Origin: Jatrophihabitans sp. GAS493
Lineage (GTDB): Bacteria; Actinomycetota; Actinomycetes; Mycobacteriales; Jatrophihabitantaceae
DNA: 64,000 nt
Assembly: GCF_900230215.1 (NCBI RefSeq)
Contig: NZ_LT907982.1
Span: forward strand, 372,001 to 436,000
Reading direction: 5' to 3'
The notes under the pieces were generated by a model that was given only the letters and a program-made list of their open reading frames with translations, was not told the origin of the DNA and ran no database searches. Every line of letters begins with the position of its first letter. Position 1 is the stretch's first letter. This document shows, one piece after another, positions 19,419 to 28,900 of this stretch. The translations under genes were made by a program, and so were the position numbers.

Positions 19419-19967
19419 TTGACTGCCACCGAGATCAGCCGCCGAACCGTTCTACGTACCGGCGCCGCCGGTGCCCTAGGCCTCGGCGCCACCGCCGTGG
19501 TCGCCGCCTGCAGTTCCTCCGGTTCGGCGGCGGCCCCCTCCTCGGCCTCCTCTTCGGCCGCCGCTTCGACCTCCGCTTCAGACTCCGCTTCAGACTCCGC
19601 TTCAGCGTCAGCGCCGACCAGCGACGACTCCACGGCGGCCGCCTCCTCGGCCGGTGGCGGCACGCCCAGCGGGACGAAGGTCGCGGCGCTGTCGGCCGTG
19701 CCGGTGGGCGGGTCGGCCGCAGCGACGCTGGACGGAGCCCCGATCGTGCTCTGCCAGAAGACCGCCGGGACGGTGGTCGGGTTCAGCGCGATCTGCACTC
19801 ACCAGGGCTGCACCGTGGCACCGAGCGGCACCAAGTACGACTGCCCTTGCCACGGATCGAGTTTCGACGCGGCCACCGGTCAGGTGCTGGGTGGTCCGGC
19901 TCAGAGTCCGCTACCCGCCCTCAAGGTGACCGTCGCCGACGGCGCGATCTACGCCGAGAAGGCCTGA
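19419..19967 (+). CDS. Tat-exported Rieske [2Fe-2S] lipoprotein
   Basis: 182-aa extracytoplasmic electron-transfer protein. A Tat signal (SRRTVLRTG, R8-R9) ends in a lipobox with Cys31 (VVAAC). A Ser/Ala/Asp linker of about 60 residues follows. The Rieske ligands are C126-x-H128 and C142-x2-H145, and C131 and C144 supply the disulfide that stabilises the cluster. The TTG start at 19419 follows GGAGG with six-base spacing. It carries no membrane partner of a bc1 complex nearby; the next gene is a small membrane protein. Probably controlled by the divergent ECF factor, hinting at a redox stress role. Confidence 0.93.
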   Translation: MTATEISRRTVLRTGAAGALGLGATAVVAACSSSGSAAAPSSASSSAAASTSASDSASDSASASAPTSDDSTAAASSAGGGTPSGTKVAALSAVPVGGSAAATLDGAPIVLCQKTAGTVVGFSAICTHQGCTVAPSGTKYDCPCHGSSFDAATGQVLGGPAQSPLPALKVTVADGAIYAEKA

Positions 19968-19969
19968 CG

Positions 19970-20473
19970 GTGGGGCCGACCGAGATCGGCGGCCTGCCGG
20001 CGCACATCCTGATCGTGCATGTCGTGATCGTCATGGTCCCGCTGGCGGCACTGCTGACCGTACTGAGCGCGGCCTGGCCGGCGGCGCGGCGCAAGCTGGG
20101 CATCCTGACCCTCATCGCTGCCCTCGCCGCGCTCATCTCGGTACCGCTCGCCACGCACGCCGGTGAGTGGCTGAAGGCCCGCGTCGGGGCGACGCCGCTG
20201 GTCGAGCGGCACGCCGACCTGGCCGATGGGCTGCTCCCGTGGGTGATCGGACTCTTCGTGGTGGCGGCCGGACAGTGGGCCTATCACCGCTTCTACGCCA
20301 ACGCCCCGGCGGCGAGCAGGCGAGGAGCCGGAACCGCGATCACGGTGACGATCGCCGCGCTGGCGGTGATCGCTTCGGTGGGGGCGGTGGTCGAGGTCTA
20401 TCGAATCGGTGAGTCAGGTTCGAAGGCGGTCTGGACCGGGTCCTTCAGCGCCGATCCGAAGTCGGGTAGCTAA
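19970..20473 (+). CDS. DUF2231-like four-helix membrane protein
   Basis: 167-aa integral membrane protein starting GTG two bases after the Rieske stop, so clearly co-expressed. It begins GLPAHILIVHVVIVMVPLAA, the His-containing first helix typical of DUF2231, and has further helices around LGILTLIAALAALISVPLA, LLPWVIGLFVVAAGQW and TIAALAVIASVGAVV. Conserved His residues (H-I-x3-H in helix 1, H in ERHADLADG) could bind haem or metal. With the Rieske protein it may form a small membrane electron-transfer unit; this is inference. Confidence 0.82.
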   Translation: MGPTEIGGLPAHILIVHVVIVMVPLAALLTVLSAAWPAARRKLGILTLIAALAALISVPLATHAGEWLKARVGATPLVERHADLADGLLPWVIGLFVVAAGQWAYHRFYANAPAASRRGAGTAITVTIAALAVIASVGAVVEVYRIGESGSKAVWTGSFSADPKSGS

Positions 20474-20746
20474 GAGCCGAAGCCGACGACCCGCGGAGAA
20501 AACGGCGGGTCATTGCTCAGTGGCGTAGTGTGATTGCCTACGAAATCGGGGAGAGATCTCGGGAGCCGAGCCGCGCGGCGCGACCGGGGTCGGCGCGACG
20601 CGCGGTGACCGAACGCAAGACCTGACATCGAGCTCTAGCTAGTGTTATTAGCTTAATTTCGATCAGCGGTCCGCCCCCAGCCGATGTCCTCGGCCCTTAT
20701 GAGATGACGGATCCCCCGTCCGTCCGTCCGAATCGAGAACTTCACA
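20474..20746. other. Intergenic region with terminator and GC hairpin upstream of cutinase
   Basis: A hairpin with arms GACCCGC (20488-20494) and GCGGGTC (20505-20511) is a likely terminator of the Rieske operon. A second, stronger hairpin pairs 20571-20585 with 20588-20605 apart from a few bulged bases. The following 20630-20670 stretch is unusually AT-rich for this genome and contains AGCTA/TAGCT. The cutinase promoter must be here. No known riboswitch class was recognised. Confidence 0.5.
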
Positions 20747-21493
20747 GTGAAGACATCTGTCCCCCGCAGATCAATGAGATTCCTCGTCGCGAGCGCGACC
20801 GTGCTCGTGTCCGTCGGCGCGCTCGGCTGCGCCGCCACCACCGCCACCGCCAGCACGGCCAGCACCGCCACCGCCACCGCCACCGCCACCGCCACCGCCA
20901 CCGCCACCGCCACCGCCACCGCCACCGCCAGCCAGCGCTGTGCCACCGCTACCGTCTTCGTCGCCCGCGGCACCTACGAACCAGGCCTGCTCGGCAGCGT
21001 CGTCGGGGACCGCCTCGCGGCCACACTCAACTCGCGCCGAGACGGGTTCGCGTTTGAACCCGTCGACTACCCGGCCAGCTACTTCTTCGCCTCGTCGACG
21101 TTGATCGGCGCCACGGCCCTGGTCAGGGAGATCACCTCGGCCCTCACCGCCTGTCCCCACCAGCAGGTCGTCCTCTCCGGCTACTCGCAGGGCGCGGTGG
21201 TGGTCGACGACGTGCTCGGCTGGGACTTCACGCAGGCCCTCTTCGGCGGCCCGGCCTCGAGCCGACTGCCGGCTTGGGCCGCGTCTCACATCTCCGCCGT
21301 GGTGACCTTCGGCAACCCAATGGCGCTCTTCGACCGGCACATCGGCGGCCGGTACGCCAGCCGGGCCAAGGAGTACTGCGCCTCCGGCGATCCGATCTGT
21401 CAGCCATTCGGACTGAATCTGGCGGCCCACGTCTCCTATGGCAGCGACACCGGCGACGCCGCTTCGTTCATCCTGGCCCGCACCTCGATCTGA
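20747..21493 (+). CDS. Secreted cutinase-family esterase
   Basis: Exported serine esterase of the cutinase/CULP family, 248 aa. A signal peptide (RRSMRFLVASATVLVSVGAL) is followed by a low-complexity (Thr-Ala) linker at residues 40-61. The alpha/beta-hydrolase core has nucleophile S147 in SGYSQGA, D215 in SGDPIC and H228 in AAHVSYG; C65/C136 and C211/C218 are placed for the two conserved disulfides. GTG at 20747 or ATG at 20774 could start it. Likely acts on lipids or polyesters outside the cell. Confidence 0.93.
   Translation: MKTSVPRRSMRFLVASATVLVSVGALGCAATTATASTASTATATATATATATATATATATASQRCATATVFVARGTYEPGLLGSVVGDRLAATLNSRRDGFAFEPVDYPASYFFASSTLIGATALVREITSALTACPHQQVVLSGYSQGAVVVDDVLGWDFTQALFGGPASSRLPAWAASHISAVVTFGNPMALFDRHIGGRYASRAKEYCASGDPICQPFGLNLAAHVSYGSDTGDAASFILARTSI
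20864..20929 (+). repeat. Eleven perfect copies of the hexamer ACCGCC
   Basis: Simple-sequence repeat inside the cutinase gene, encoding (Thr-Ala)11 between signal peptide and catalytic domain. Because the unit is six bases, slippage changes linker length but never the reading frame. Confidence 0.95.
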
Positions 21494-21516
21494 CGGCGCG
21501 AACCCTGACGAGACTG

Positions 21517-21888
21517 CTACGAAGCGCTGCGACTGAGCAGGGCCTTGGTCACCGACGCCGAATGCGGGTCGAGCACGGTCGCCAACTCCACGTCCGATTG
21601 CTGGCTGAACGCGTTGAGGACGCTGCGCAGGCTCCGGGCCTGCTCACCGGATGCCGGCGTCTCGCTCTTCGCGGCCCAGAGAGTCATCGCGGCCAGCACC
21701 TGCATGGTGTTCGCGTCCTGAACCCGCTGAGCCCGCTCGTGCGCATCGCGCACGCCACGAGCGTAGGCACCGGGGACAGCCGTCGAGATGAGGAATCGGG
21801 CCAGCCGACCGGGCGGGAGGTTCATCGCCCCTGAGACAGTGCCGCCAATCAGCGCCCGACCAGCTGAGGCCACCGAATTACCGCCCAT
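21517..21888 (-). CDS. Small protein of unknown function
   Basis: 123 aa. It has a mildly hydrophobic N-terminal half (RALIGGTVSGAMNLPPG, LARFLISTAVPGAYARGV) followed by an amphipathic, Gln/Ala-rich helical half. No family was recognised. Its ATG overlaps the stop of the upstream three-helix-bundle gene by one base, so the two are translationally coupled and probably act together. Confidence 0.7.
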   Translation of the reverse strand: MGGNSVASAGRALIGGTVSGAMNLPPGRLARFLISTAVPGAYARGVRDAHERAQRVQDANTMQVLAAMTLWAAKSETPASGEQARSLRSVLNAFSQQSDVELATVLDPHSASVTKALLSRSAS

Positions 21889-22145
21889 CAGACGCCGTGG
21901 CCGACGCCGTGGCCGACGAGCGGACTGGCGAGTGGCCTGATGAGCGGCGCCGGAAGTTCGGGGGTGAGTTCCTGCAGCCGCAGCCGGGCCAGCCTCTCCA
22001 CCAACTCCGGGAGTGCGGGGGCGGGTGAACAGCAGAGCTGGACCCGGCACTCGTGCACCACATCGACGACGGCCAGTCGCGGAAGCGAGTTGTCGAATTC
22101 GGCGGTGAGCCGATCGATCACGTAGATGAAGGATTCGTCAGACAC
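21888..22145 (-). CDS. Three-helix-bundle dimerisation-like protein
   Basis: 85 aa. The pattern VIDRLTAEFDNSLPRLAVVD followed by VVHECRVQL resembles the small actinobacterial three-helix bundle dimerisation domain found alone or near regulators. The tail after residue 60 is LPAPLIRPLASPLVGHGV. GTG at 22143-22145 with AAGGTGA upstream. Partner of the next gene downstream. Function unknown. Confidence 0.7.
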   Translation of the reverse strand: MSDESFIYVIDRLTAEFDNSLPRLAVVDVVHECRVQLCCSPAPALPELVERLARLRLQELTPELPAPLIRPLASPLVGHGVGHGV

Positions 22146-22477
22146 GGAAATTCATCACCTTGCTCAAAGAGGACGGGGGGACGGCGTCCTGGTCACGTTG
22201 ATCCGACGAGATCGTTGCGTGCCTTCGCGGGAAGAACATACCTCCCCTGAGGCCGCGGTGGAAGCACTAAACCCCGGCCTATTCACGACAAACGGTGTTA
22301 GATCCAGGCCAATCGCCTGGACGCCACCGACCGCTCCGATGACGCATTCTGACGATCCCTTCAAGCCTGTGATACCCGCCACATTTTCGAAATTCCGTGG
22401 ACTTCTAAAGCTTTCCAGGGAAACATTGTTTAGGCGGTACCTGGGGGTACAGCAAAGCAGCGCAGGGGCGGCAGCAC

Positions 22478-22545
22478 CAGCCAGTTGTTTCGGGGGATTC
22501 GACTGGTTGACGCAGCGGTTGGTTGTTTCGGGGGATTCGACCAGC
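22478..22545. ncRNA. Candidate structured RNA: twin hairpins with identical loops
   Basis: Two hairpins carry the same 16-nt loop TGTTTCGGGGGATTCG (22486-22501 and 22524-22539), 38 bp apart. The first stem is CAGCCAGT/ACTGGTTG, the second GTTGGT/ACCAGC. Counting from the loop, pair 3 changes from A-U to G-C and pair 4 from C-G to U-A, so stem pairing is kept while the sequence differs. Read on the minus strand both loops show a run of five C, reminiscent of the twin C-rich loops of actinobacterial 6C RNA. Strand, ends and identity are unproven. Confidence 0.45.
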
Positions 22546-22583
22546 AGTTCAGGTTTCCAAACCTCGCGCGCTAGCAGCGCAAG

Positions 22584-22623
22584 ACGCGGCCTGCGATCGA
22601 CGAATGCCGATCGCAGGCCGCGT
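22584..22623. terminator. Perfect 16-bp hairpin
   Basis: Arms 22584-22599 and 22608-22623 are fully complementary with an eight-base loop. It lies between two divergent genes, where no protein gene would need a terminator, which suggests that it ends a small transcript such as one covering the twin hairpins upstream (plus strand). No U-tract follows. Confidence 0.6.
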
Positions 22624-22967
22624 TCTGCTGTTCAGGGCCATTCTTCCGTCAGTTATTTGTTCATCGATTGAACTAGACATTCGAAGTAGAGGTCGCCGCG
22701 CTAGGGGCGGGACACCAATTCGCGAGATCGATAATTTGTCTAGTCAATGTTTTGACAGCCGTATTTTTTGACCGCCGCGACATTCGGTGATCGCAGGCTT
22801 CCGGTGGGTGCCACCCGGAGAAGTTGAAGGATTCACAGCGGCTATCGGCAATCGGCAAGCGGCTCACCCTCGACGAATGATGACCCTTTTCGACCCACGG
22901 GTGACGGTGGAGGAGGCCGCAGAGTCTGAGCTGCGGGAGAATCGGACCACCAGAGAGAGAAGCCAAC

Positions 22968-25900
22968 ATGCCGATGGTGCGGGTGCGGCGGGGCACCGTG
23001 AAGCGGTTGGTCAGTGGCAGCGTCGTCGTGACGATCGCTGTGCTCGGACTGGTAGCGATACCGCAATCCGCCGACGCCGCCGCCGCACCGATCACCCTGA
23101 GCAAGTCCGGCCCGGGCAGCGTCGTCGAGGGGGGCACCGCGACCTACCGCTTCACCGCCAGCAACCCAACGGCAGCAGCCGGCGGGGTGAACCAGTTCAA
23201 TCTCTCCTTCACCGACGTGCTCGCGCCGGGCACCACCTACATCGGCGGTTCAACCACCCCAGCCCAGGAGGGCGACCCGACGATCAGCACCGATCCGGGC
23301 AGCGGCGCCCAGACGCTGACCTGGGTCAACCTCTTCGACCTGGCGCCGGCCGGCTCGGCCTCCTTCGGCTTCAGCGTGGCGATCGACAATTCAGTCTGGC
23401 CGGTCGACAGCACCTTCAGCGACACCGGAACGGCCTACGCCAGCAGCGACCCACGCGTCATCCCGTCCTTCGCGACCGGCGATCCGACGAGCGACCCTGC
23501 GGTCACCGCCTCGTCGCCGAGCACCGCCACCACCACCGTCACGGCGCTCGACGTGACCAAGGACGAGCCCAGTCCAGAGGCAAAGCTGCTGCGCGGCGTT
23601 CACGATCATCCCACCGTCTACACGCTGCAGTTCACCAACAGCAAGCTGGCCGCCACCGACAACGTCGTGGTGACCGACTATCTGCCCGCCTCACTGGAGT
23701 TCCTCGGTTGTGGCGGCGTGGACAACACCACCACCGGCCCGGAGTACCCAGGTTCCGGTGACCTGACCAGCACGCCGGCCGTCCCGTCGGACTGCCGCAC
23801 AGCGACATCCGTCGAGACGGTGAGCGCGCCCGAGGGTTACCCGCCGGGCGTCTATACCAAGGTGTCCTGGAGCATCGGGGCGCTCACCCCCAATGAGGTC
23901 CTGACGATCAAGTACGCGGCCGGCATTCCGCTGCAGCAGAACACCACGGACTTCCCGGGCCCGGTGCCGTCGCCGGAGTCTCTCGGTCAGACCGCCAACC
24001 TGGACAACAACACCGGCCCGAGTACTCGCCAGAACGGCACCGCCGTCGGCCTCACCAACTATGTGAACGTCACCGGAGACTACGAGGGCACAGTGGCTGC
24101 GGGCGGCACGCCGGCGATCGACGTCACTCGAAGCCACACGGTAACCGCCAATGATTTACGGGTCATCAAGACGGTGACGCCGACCCAGTTCACCGCCGGC
24201 GGGCTGGCCACCTACGCCCTGAAGATCGACGGTAGCGAGTACACCAACAGCAGCATCGTCGTCACCGACACGCTGCCGAACGGGCTCTGCCCGCTGGACA
24301 CCACCCGCAACTATGTGACCGGAGCTCCGGCCGAGTGCGCCGCCGGTGCGGTCGCGCCGTCTGTGCCGTACCAGTCGGTGACCCAGAATCCGGACGGGAC
24401 CTTCACGGTCGTCTTCGATCCGATCACGGTGAATCACAACGCCAGCACCTCGATCACGTACCAGGCTCGTATGCGGTCGGTCTATACCGGTGGCTCCGCA
24501 GCCGGCCAACCAACGGTCGCCGGTGACTCATTCACCAACACTGCCACCGAGAGCGCCACCTCAACCCCGATCCTGGGCACGTCCGAGAGCGGTGAGGCCA
24601 CCATCACCGACTCCAGCAGCGCAACCCTCTCCAGCCAGGGTGGGGTACTGACGAAGCTGATCCAGCCCCGCACCGCCGCACAGGACTGTTCGACCAATAG
24701 TTACGCGGACTCCGACACCCTCACCGACGCCCAGACCACCTTCATGAAGGGCGACCGGGTCTGCTTCCAGATCGAACTCGCCTACTCGACCGAGAACCCG
24801 ACCCGGAACTCGATCATCAGCGACATCCTCCCGCTGGACCTGGCCTACGAGGCAGCCTCCTTCACGATTGGCCCGGGCAACAACATCCCGGCCGGCCAGA
24901 TCAACTTCAGCAACGCGCCCAATGAACTCACCTGGCAACTTGGGGCGAACCAGCCCGACGGGTCGAAGGTGCTCGTCCCGGGCTCGGTCTTCGTCGCCCG
25001 GTTCAGTGCCATCGTCACCGCATCTGCCCCGGGCACAACGCTGCTGCGCACCCACAACGACGCCAAGTCACGGGCCAACAACACCGCCGGAGCGGCCGGC
25101 GCGCAGCGAGCCTCGGTCGACTTCGATATCGCCCCGGCCTCGCCCGTCGCCATCAGCAAGGGCGTCGACTCGGTCAACGGAGCCACCGCGGGTGGCGGCG
25201 GTCCGAACGTCGACCACGTGCTCGTTCAGGAGGAGGACCAGGTCGTCTTCCGGGTCGACGTGACCAACAATTCGCCGACCAGCGAACCCGGCGGTGGTGC
25301 GATTCAGAGCGTCAATGCCTGGGATGTGCTGCCGGTTGGGATCAGCTGCGCCCAGGTCAGCGCGATCACGGACGGCGGCGCGTGTACCGACCCCGGTGCG
25401 GGCGGACAACCGATTTTCGCCGACTCGGCCACCCGCAGCGCCATCGTCTGGGTCCGGCCGCCGAGCGAGGTACTCCCCCCGGGCGCCAGCGCGACTTACC
25501 GCTACACCATCACCATCCCGGACGGCATCGGAGCCGACGAGGACCTCGTCAACACCGCCTACCTGCGCTCCTACGACGCCGTGACGAACGTCCCCGGGTC
25601 GACCTCGACCTACTACCCGAAGAGCAATATCGACACCAGCGTCCCGGCGGCCGATCAGCAGGCGCCGGCGGCCAGCGACCCGTCCGATGTGTACCTGGCC
25701 CCGGTCGCGCAGACCAAGACGGTTACCTCCGCCGTCGATGAGGCCGGCAACGTCGGCGGCGAAGCGGCTCCTGGTGGCGCCTCAACCCAGGCGACCATCG
25801 GCGAACTCGTCACCTTCACGGTGAACACCGACGTTCCGGCGCACAGCACGGTCTACAACGGCATCGTGACCGACCCGCTCCCGACCGGGCTGGCCCTGGT

Positions 25901-28900
25901 GTCGGCGACCGCCGCCTACTCCCCCGACGCCGGGAATGTGCCGGCAAACCAAGCGCTTCCGGCCGGCGTCACCTTCAACTCGGCCACGGCCACGCTCACC
26001 CTGCCGCCCGTCTACGACAACACCGGCAGCACCGCCCGGCGGTACGCGATCACGATCCTGGCCCGCGTCACGAACGCCCCCACAGACGCCGCCGGGGCGT
26101 CCCTGACCAACACCTCCGCCTTCAGCAGCACCGCACCGCCCGGCGGCAGCGCCCCGGCTGACGTGGCGGCCAGCGCCAACGTCGTCATCGTGGAGCCGTC
26201 ACCGAACATCACCAAGTCCGCGAACCCGACGAGGGTGATCGGCGGCCAGCGGGTCACCTACACCCTCACCGCGTCGAACCCCGCCGGGAGCTCGGTGCTG
26301 CACGACGGCTGGGTCGTCGACTGTCTGCCGGTCGGGCTCACCTTCGTCGCCTACGGAACGCCCGGGCAGGGCAGCACCGTTGCGGCCACCGCCGGCGATG
26401 GCGCGAACTGCGCGAGCAACACCACCCAGATCGAGTGGAACGTCGGCGATCTCGCGCCCGGCGCCTCGAGCACGCTGCCCTACACCGCGACGGTGACCGC
26501 CGACGCGACCGGCCTACAGACCTTCACCAACACAGCGACGATCACCGGCAATTCGCTGGCCGGCACCCGCCCGACCCCGGCGAACCCGGGTAACCCCGAC
26601 GGACGCCCGTACAGCAAGTCGACCACCAGCAAGGTCACCGTGCTCGGGGCCGACATCACCAAATCGGTCACGCCGACCATCGCCACGATCGGCCAGACGG
26701 TGACCTACACCGTCACCCTCATCGCCAGCCCGAACATCAGCTACTTCAACGCCTCCGTGCTGGATACACTCCCGGCGGGTATCGACGGCTCCTCGGTGCA
26801 GTTGCAGACGATCCAGTGCGGCTCCTCCGACGGAACGCCGTGTGATCTCACCTCGGCCGCACCGTTGCCGGCGGTCGCGCAGAGCAACGGCACGACCAAG
26901 ATCGGTTTCTACTTCGGTGATGTCATCGGTGCTCCCCGGGCCCGGGCGGTGACGATCACCTATACCGCCCGAGTCGCCGACGTCGCCGCCGCCAAGGCCG
27001 GAGCGACCCTGGTCAACAGCGCGACGGTGGCCTGGAACAGCAGCCACCAGACCCCGCCGGCCAACGCCGCCGCGACCTTCAACAAGCGGTCGGCCGCGGT
27101 GGCCACGGCCCCGGTGACGGTGGTCGAGCCGAGCATGACGATCAGCAAGACGGTGAGTGACAGCACCGTCGAGCCGGGACAGAGCGTCGACTATTCGGTG
27201 ACCGCCCGAAACGCCACCGGCACCTTCGTCAGCGACGCGTACAACGTCAAGGTGGTCGATACGATCCCGGCCGGAGTTGTGGTCACCCCGGCCACCATCT
27301 CCGGCGGCGGTGTTCTGGCCGGGACGACGGCCGGGGCCGGGGGCACCATCACCTGGAGCGTCCCCGGACCCCTGGCACCCGGAGCCTCGACGTCCTTCAC
27401 CTACAGCGCCGTGCTGGCTCCCTCGGCCGGGCTGAGCACCGCCGCGCAGGTCAACTCAGCGGCCGTCACCTCCTACGCCTCGCTGCCCAGCGGCGGCCGG
27501 GTCTACCCGGCCAGTCCGGCGGCGACGGCCAGCATCACCCCGGCCTTCCCGCACATCGTGGCGGCGAAGACGACTCCCGGCGGTGGCACGGCGTACATCG
27601 GTGAGCCCTTCAACTGGCAGGTGACCCTCACCAACAGCGGCGCCGGCACGGCGTACCACGTCAGCGCCGTCGACGTGATGCCGCCGAACTGGACCTACGA
27701 CAACGACAGCGCCCGGGTCTCGGTCAACGGCGCCGCCGCCACCATGGTCGAACCGACCCTCAGCGGTGACCCGCAGACCCTGACCTGGAGCGATCTCGGG
27801 ACGCTTGCCCCGGGCGGGTCTCTCACCATCAACTACTCCGCCGTTCCCGGCGATGACGTCGTGCTCAACCCGGGCGTCGGCTTCAACGTGAGCGACATCA
27901 ACGAGGCCACTCCCGGCGCGCAGGACGCGACGGGCGCGTCCGGCAACCGGACCGCCTCCTACGGCGGCCCGTCGGTGAATGCGGTGGGGCGCATCGCCTC
28001 GGCCGATGTGACGATGACCAAGACCGCCGGGGCCAGCCCGATCGCCGGCCAGTCGGGGAGTTGGACACTGGTCGTGAAGAACGTCGGACCGGACGTCGCG
28101 GTCGGACCGTTCACCGTCACCGATCCGTTCAACTCCCCGCCACCGGCCGGCGTCAGCGCAGTCACCGCCTCCGGTGCCGGCTGGAGCTGCACCGGCGCCC
28201 CGCCGGCCAACTGTGTCCGCAGCGACCCGTCGGAGACCCTGGCCGTCGGCGCCAGCTTCCCGCCCATTACGGTCGGCTACCACGTCGCGCCGAGCGTGGC
28301 CGACGACACCGAGTTCACCAACTCGGCCACCGTGGTCAACCGCACCTACGATCCGCAGTTGGTGAACAACACCGACGAGGCGACCACCACCGTCACCGCC
28401 TCGGCTGACCTCGCGATCAGCAAGACACTGAGCGGCAGCGGGATCGTGCCGGGCGAGACGGCCACCTACAACATCGCCGTGACCAACCTCGGGCCCTCAC
28501 AGTCGGCCGGGCCGTTCGTCATCACCGACACGCTGCCGACGGGCACAACGTTCGTTTCGGCCGCCGGAATCGGCTGGAACTGCGACCCGATCGCCGCAGG
28601 AACCGTCGGGGCGACCCTCACCTGTACCCACGCGACGAGCCTGCCGGTCGGTATCTCGACGCGCGGTATCTCGGTCACCGTCGGGGTCCCGGCGGCCCAG
28701 ACCGGTGCCGTCACCAACACCGCCCGGATCAGCTCCACCACGACCACCGACCCGAACCCGGCCAACGACACGGCGACGGTGACGACCACGCCGACCCCCC
28801 TCGACGACCTGACGATCCAGAAGAGTCACGACGGAACGTTCGTCGACGGGACCGACCAGAGCTACACGCTCACCGTGGCCAACTTCGGCCCGTCGGATGC

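Larger units (their letters stand above)
22146..22967. other. Long intergenic region before the giant surface-protein gene
   Basis: 820 bases, lower in GC than the surroundings, with no convincing gene; the open frames in it show no family similarity and unlikely composition. It contains two near-identical hairpins (22478-22509 and 22518-22545), a perfect 16-bp stem at 22584-22623, an AT-rich promoter-like segment around 22640-22790 (for example TTTTGACAG near 22750) and a hairpin around 22798-22823. It must hold the divergent promoters of the flanking genes and may encode a small RNA. Confidence 0.5.

Noticed and set aside
20864-20929. Possible CRISPR-like repeat array
   Set aside because: The units are six bases, contiguous and inside a coding region; there are no spacers.
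20771-21430. Gly-rich open frame on the minus strand opposite the cutinase gene
   Set aside because: It is the antisense reading of the ACCGCC tract and the cutinase core; the plus-strand product has signal peptide and full catalytic triad.
22126-22671. Open frame of about 180 codons in the long intergenic region
   Set aside because: Overlaps the start of the three-helix-bundle gene, crosses the twin hairpins and terminator stem, and shows no family features.
22673-23137. Minus-strand open frame overlapping the start of the giant gene
   Set aside because: Antisense to a signal peptide-encoding region, with Thr/Arg-rich composition and no recognisable domain.
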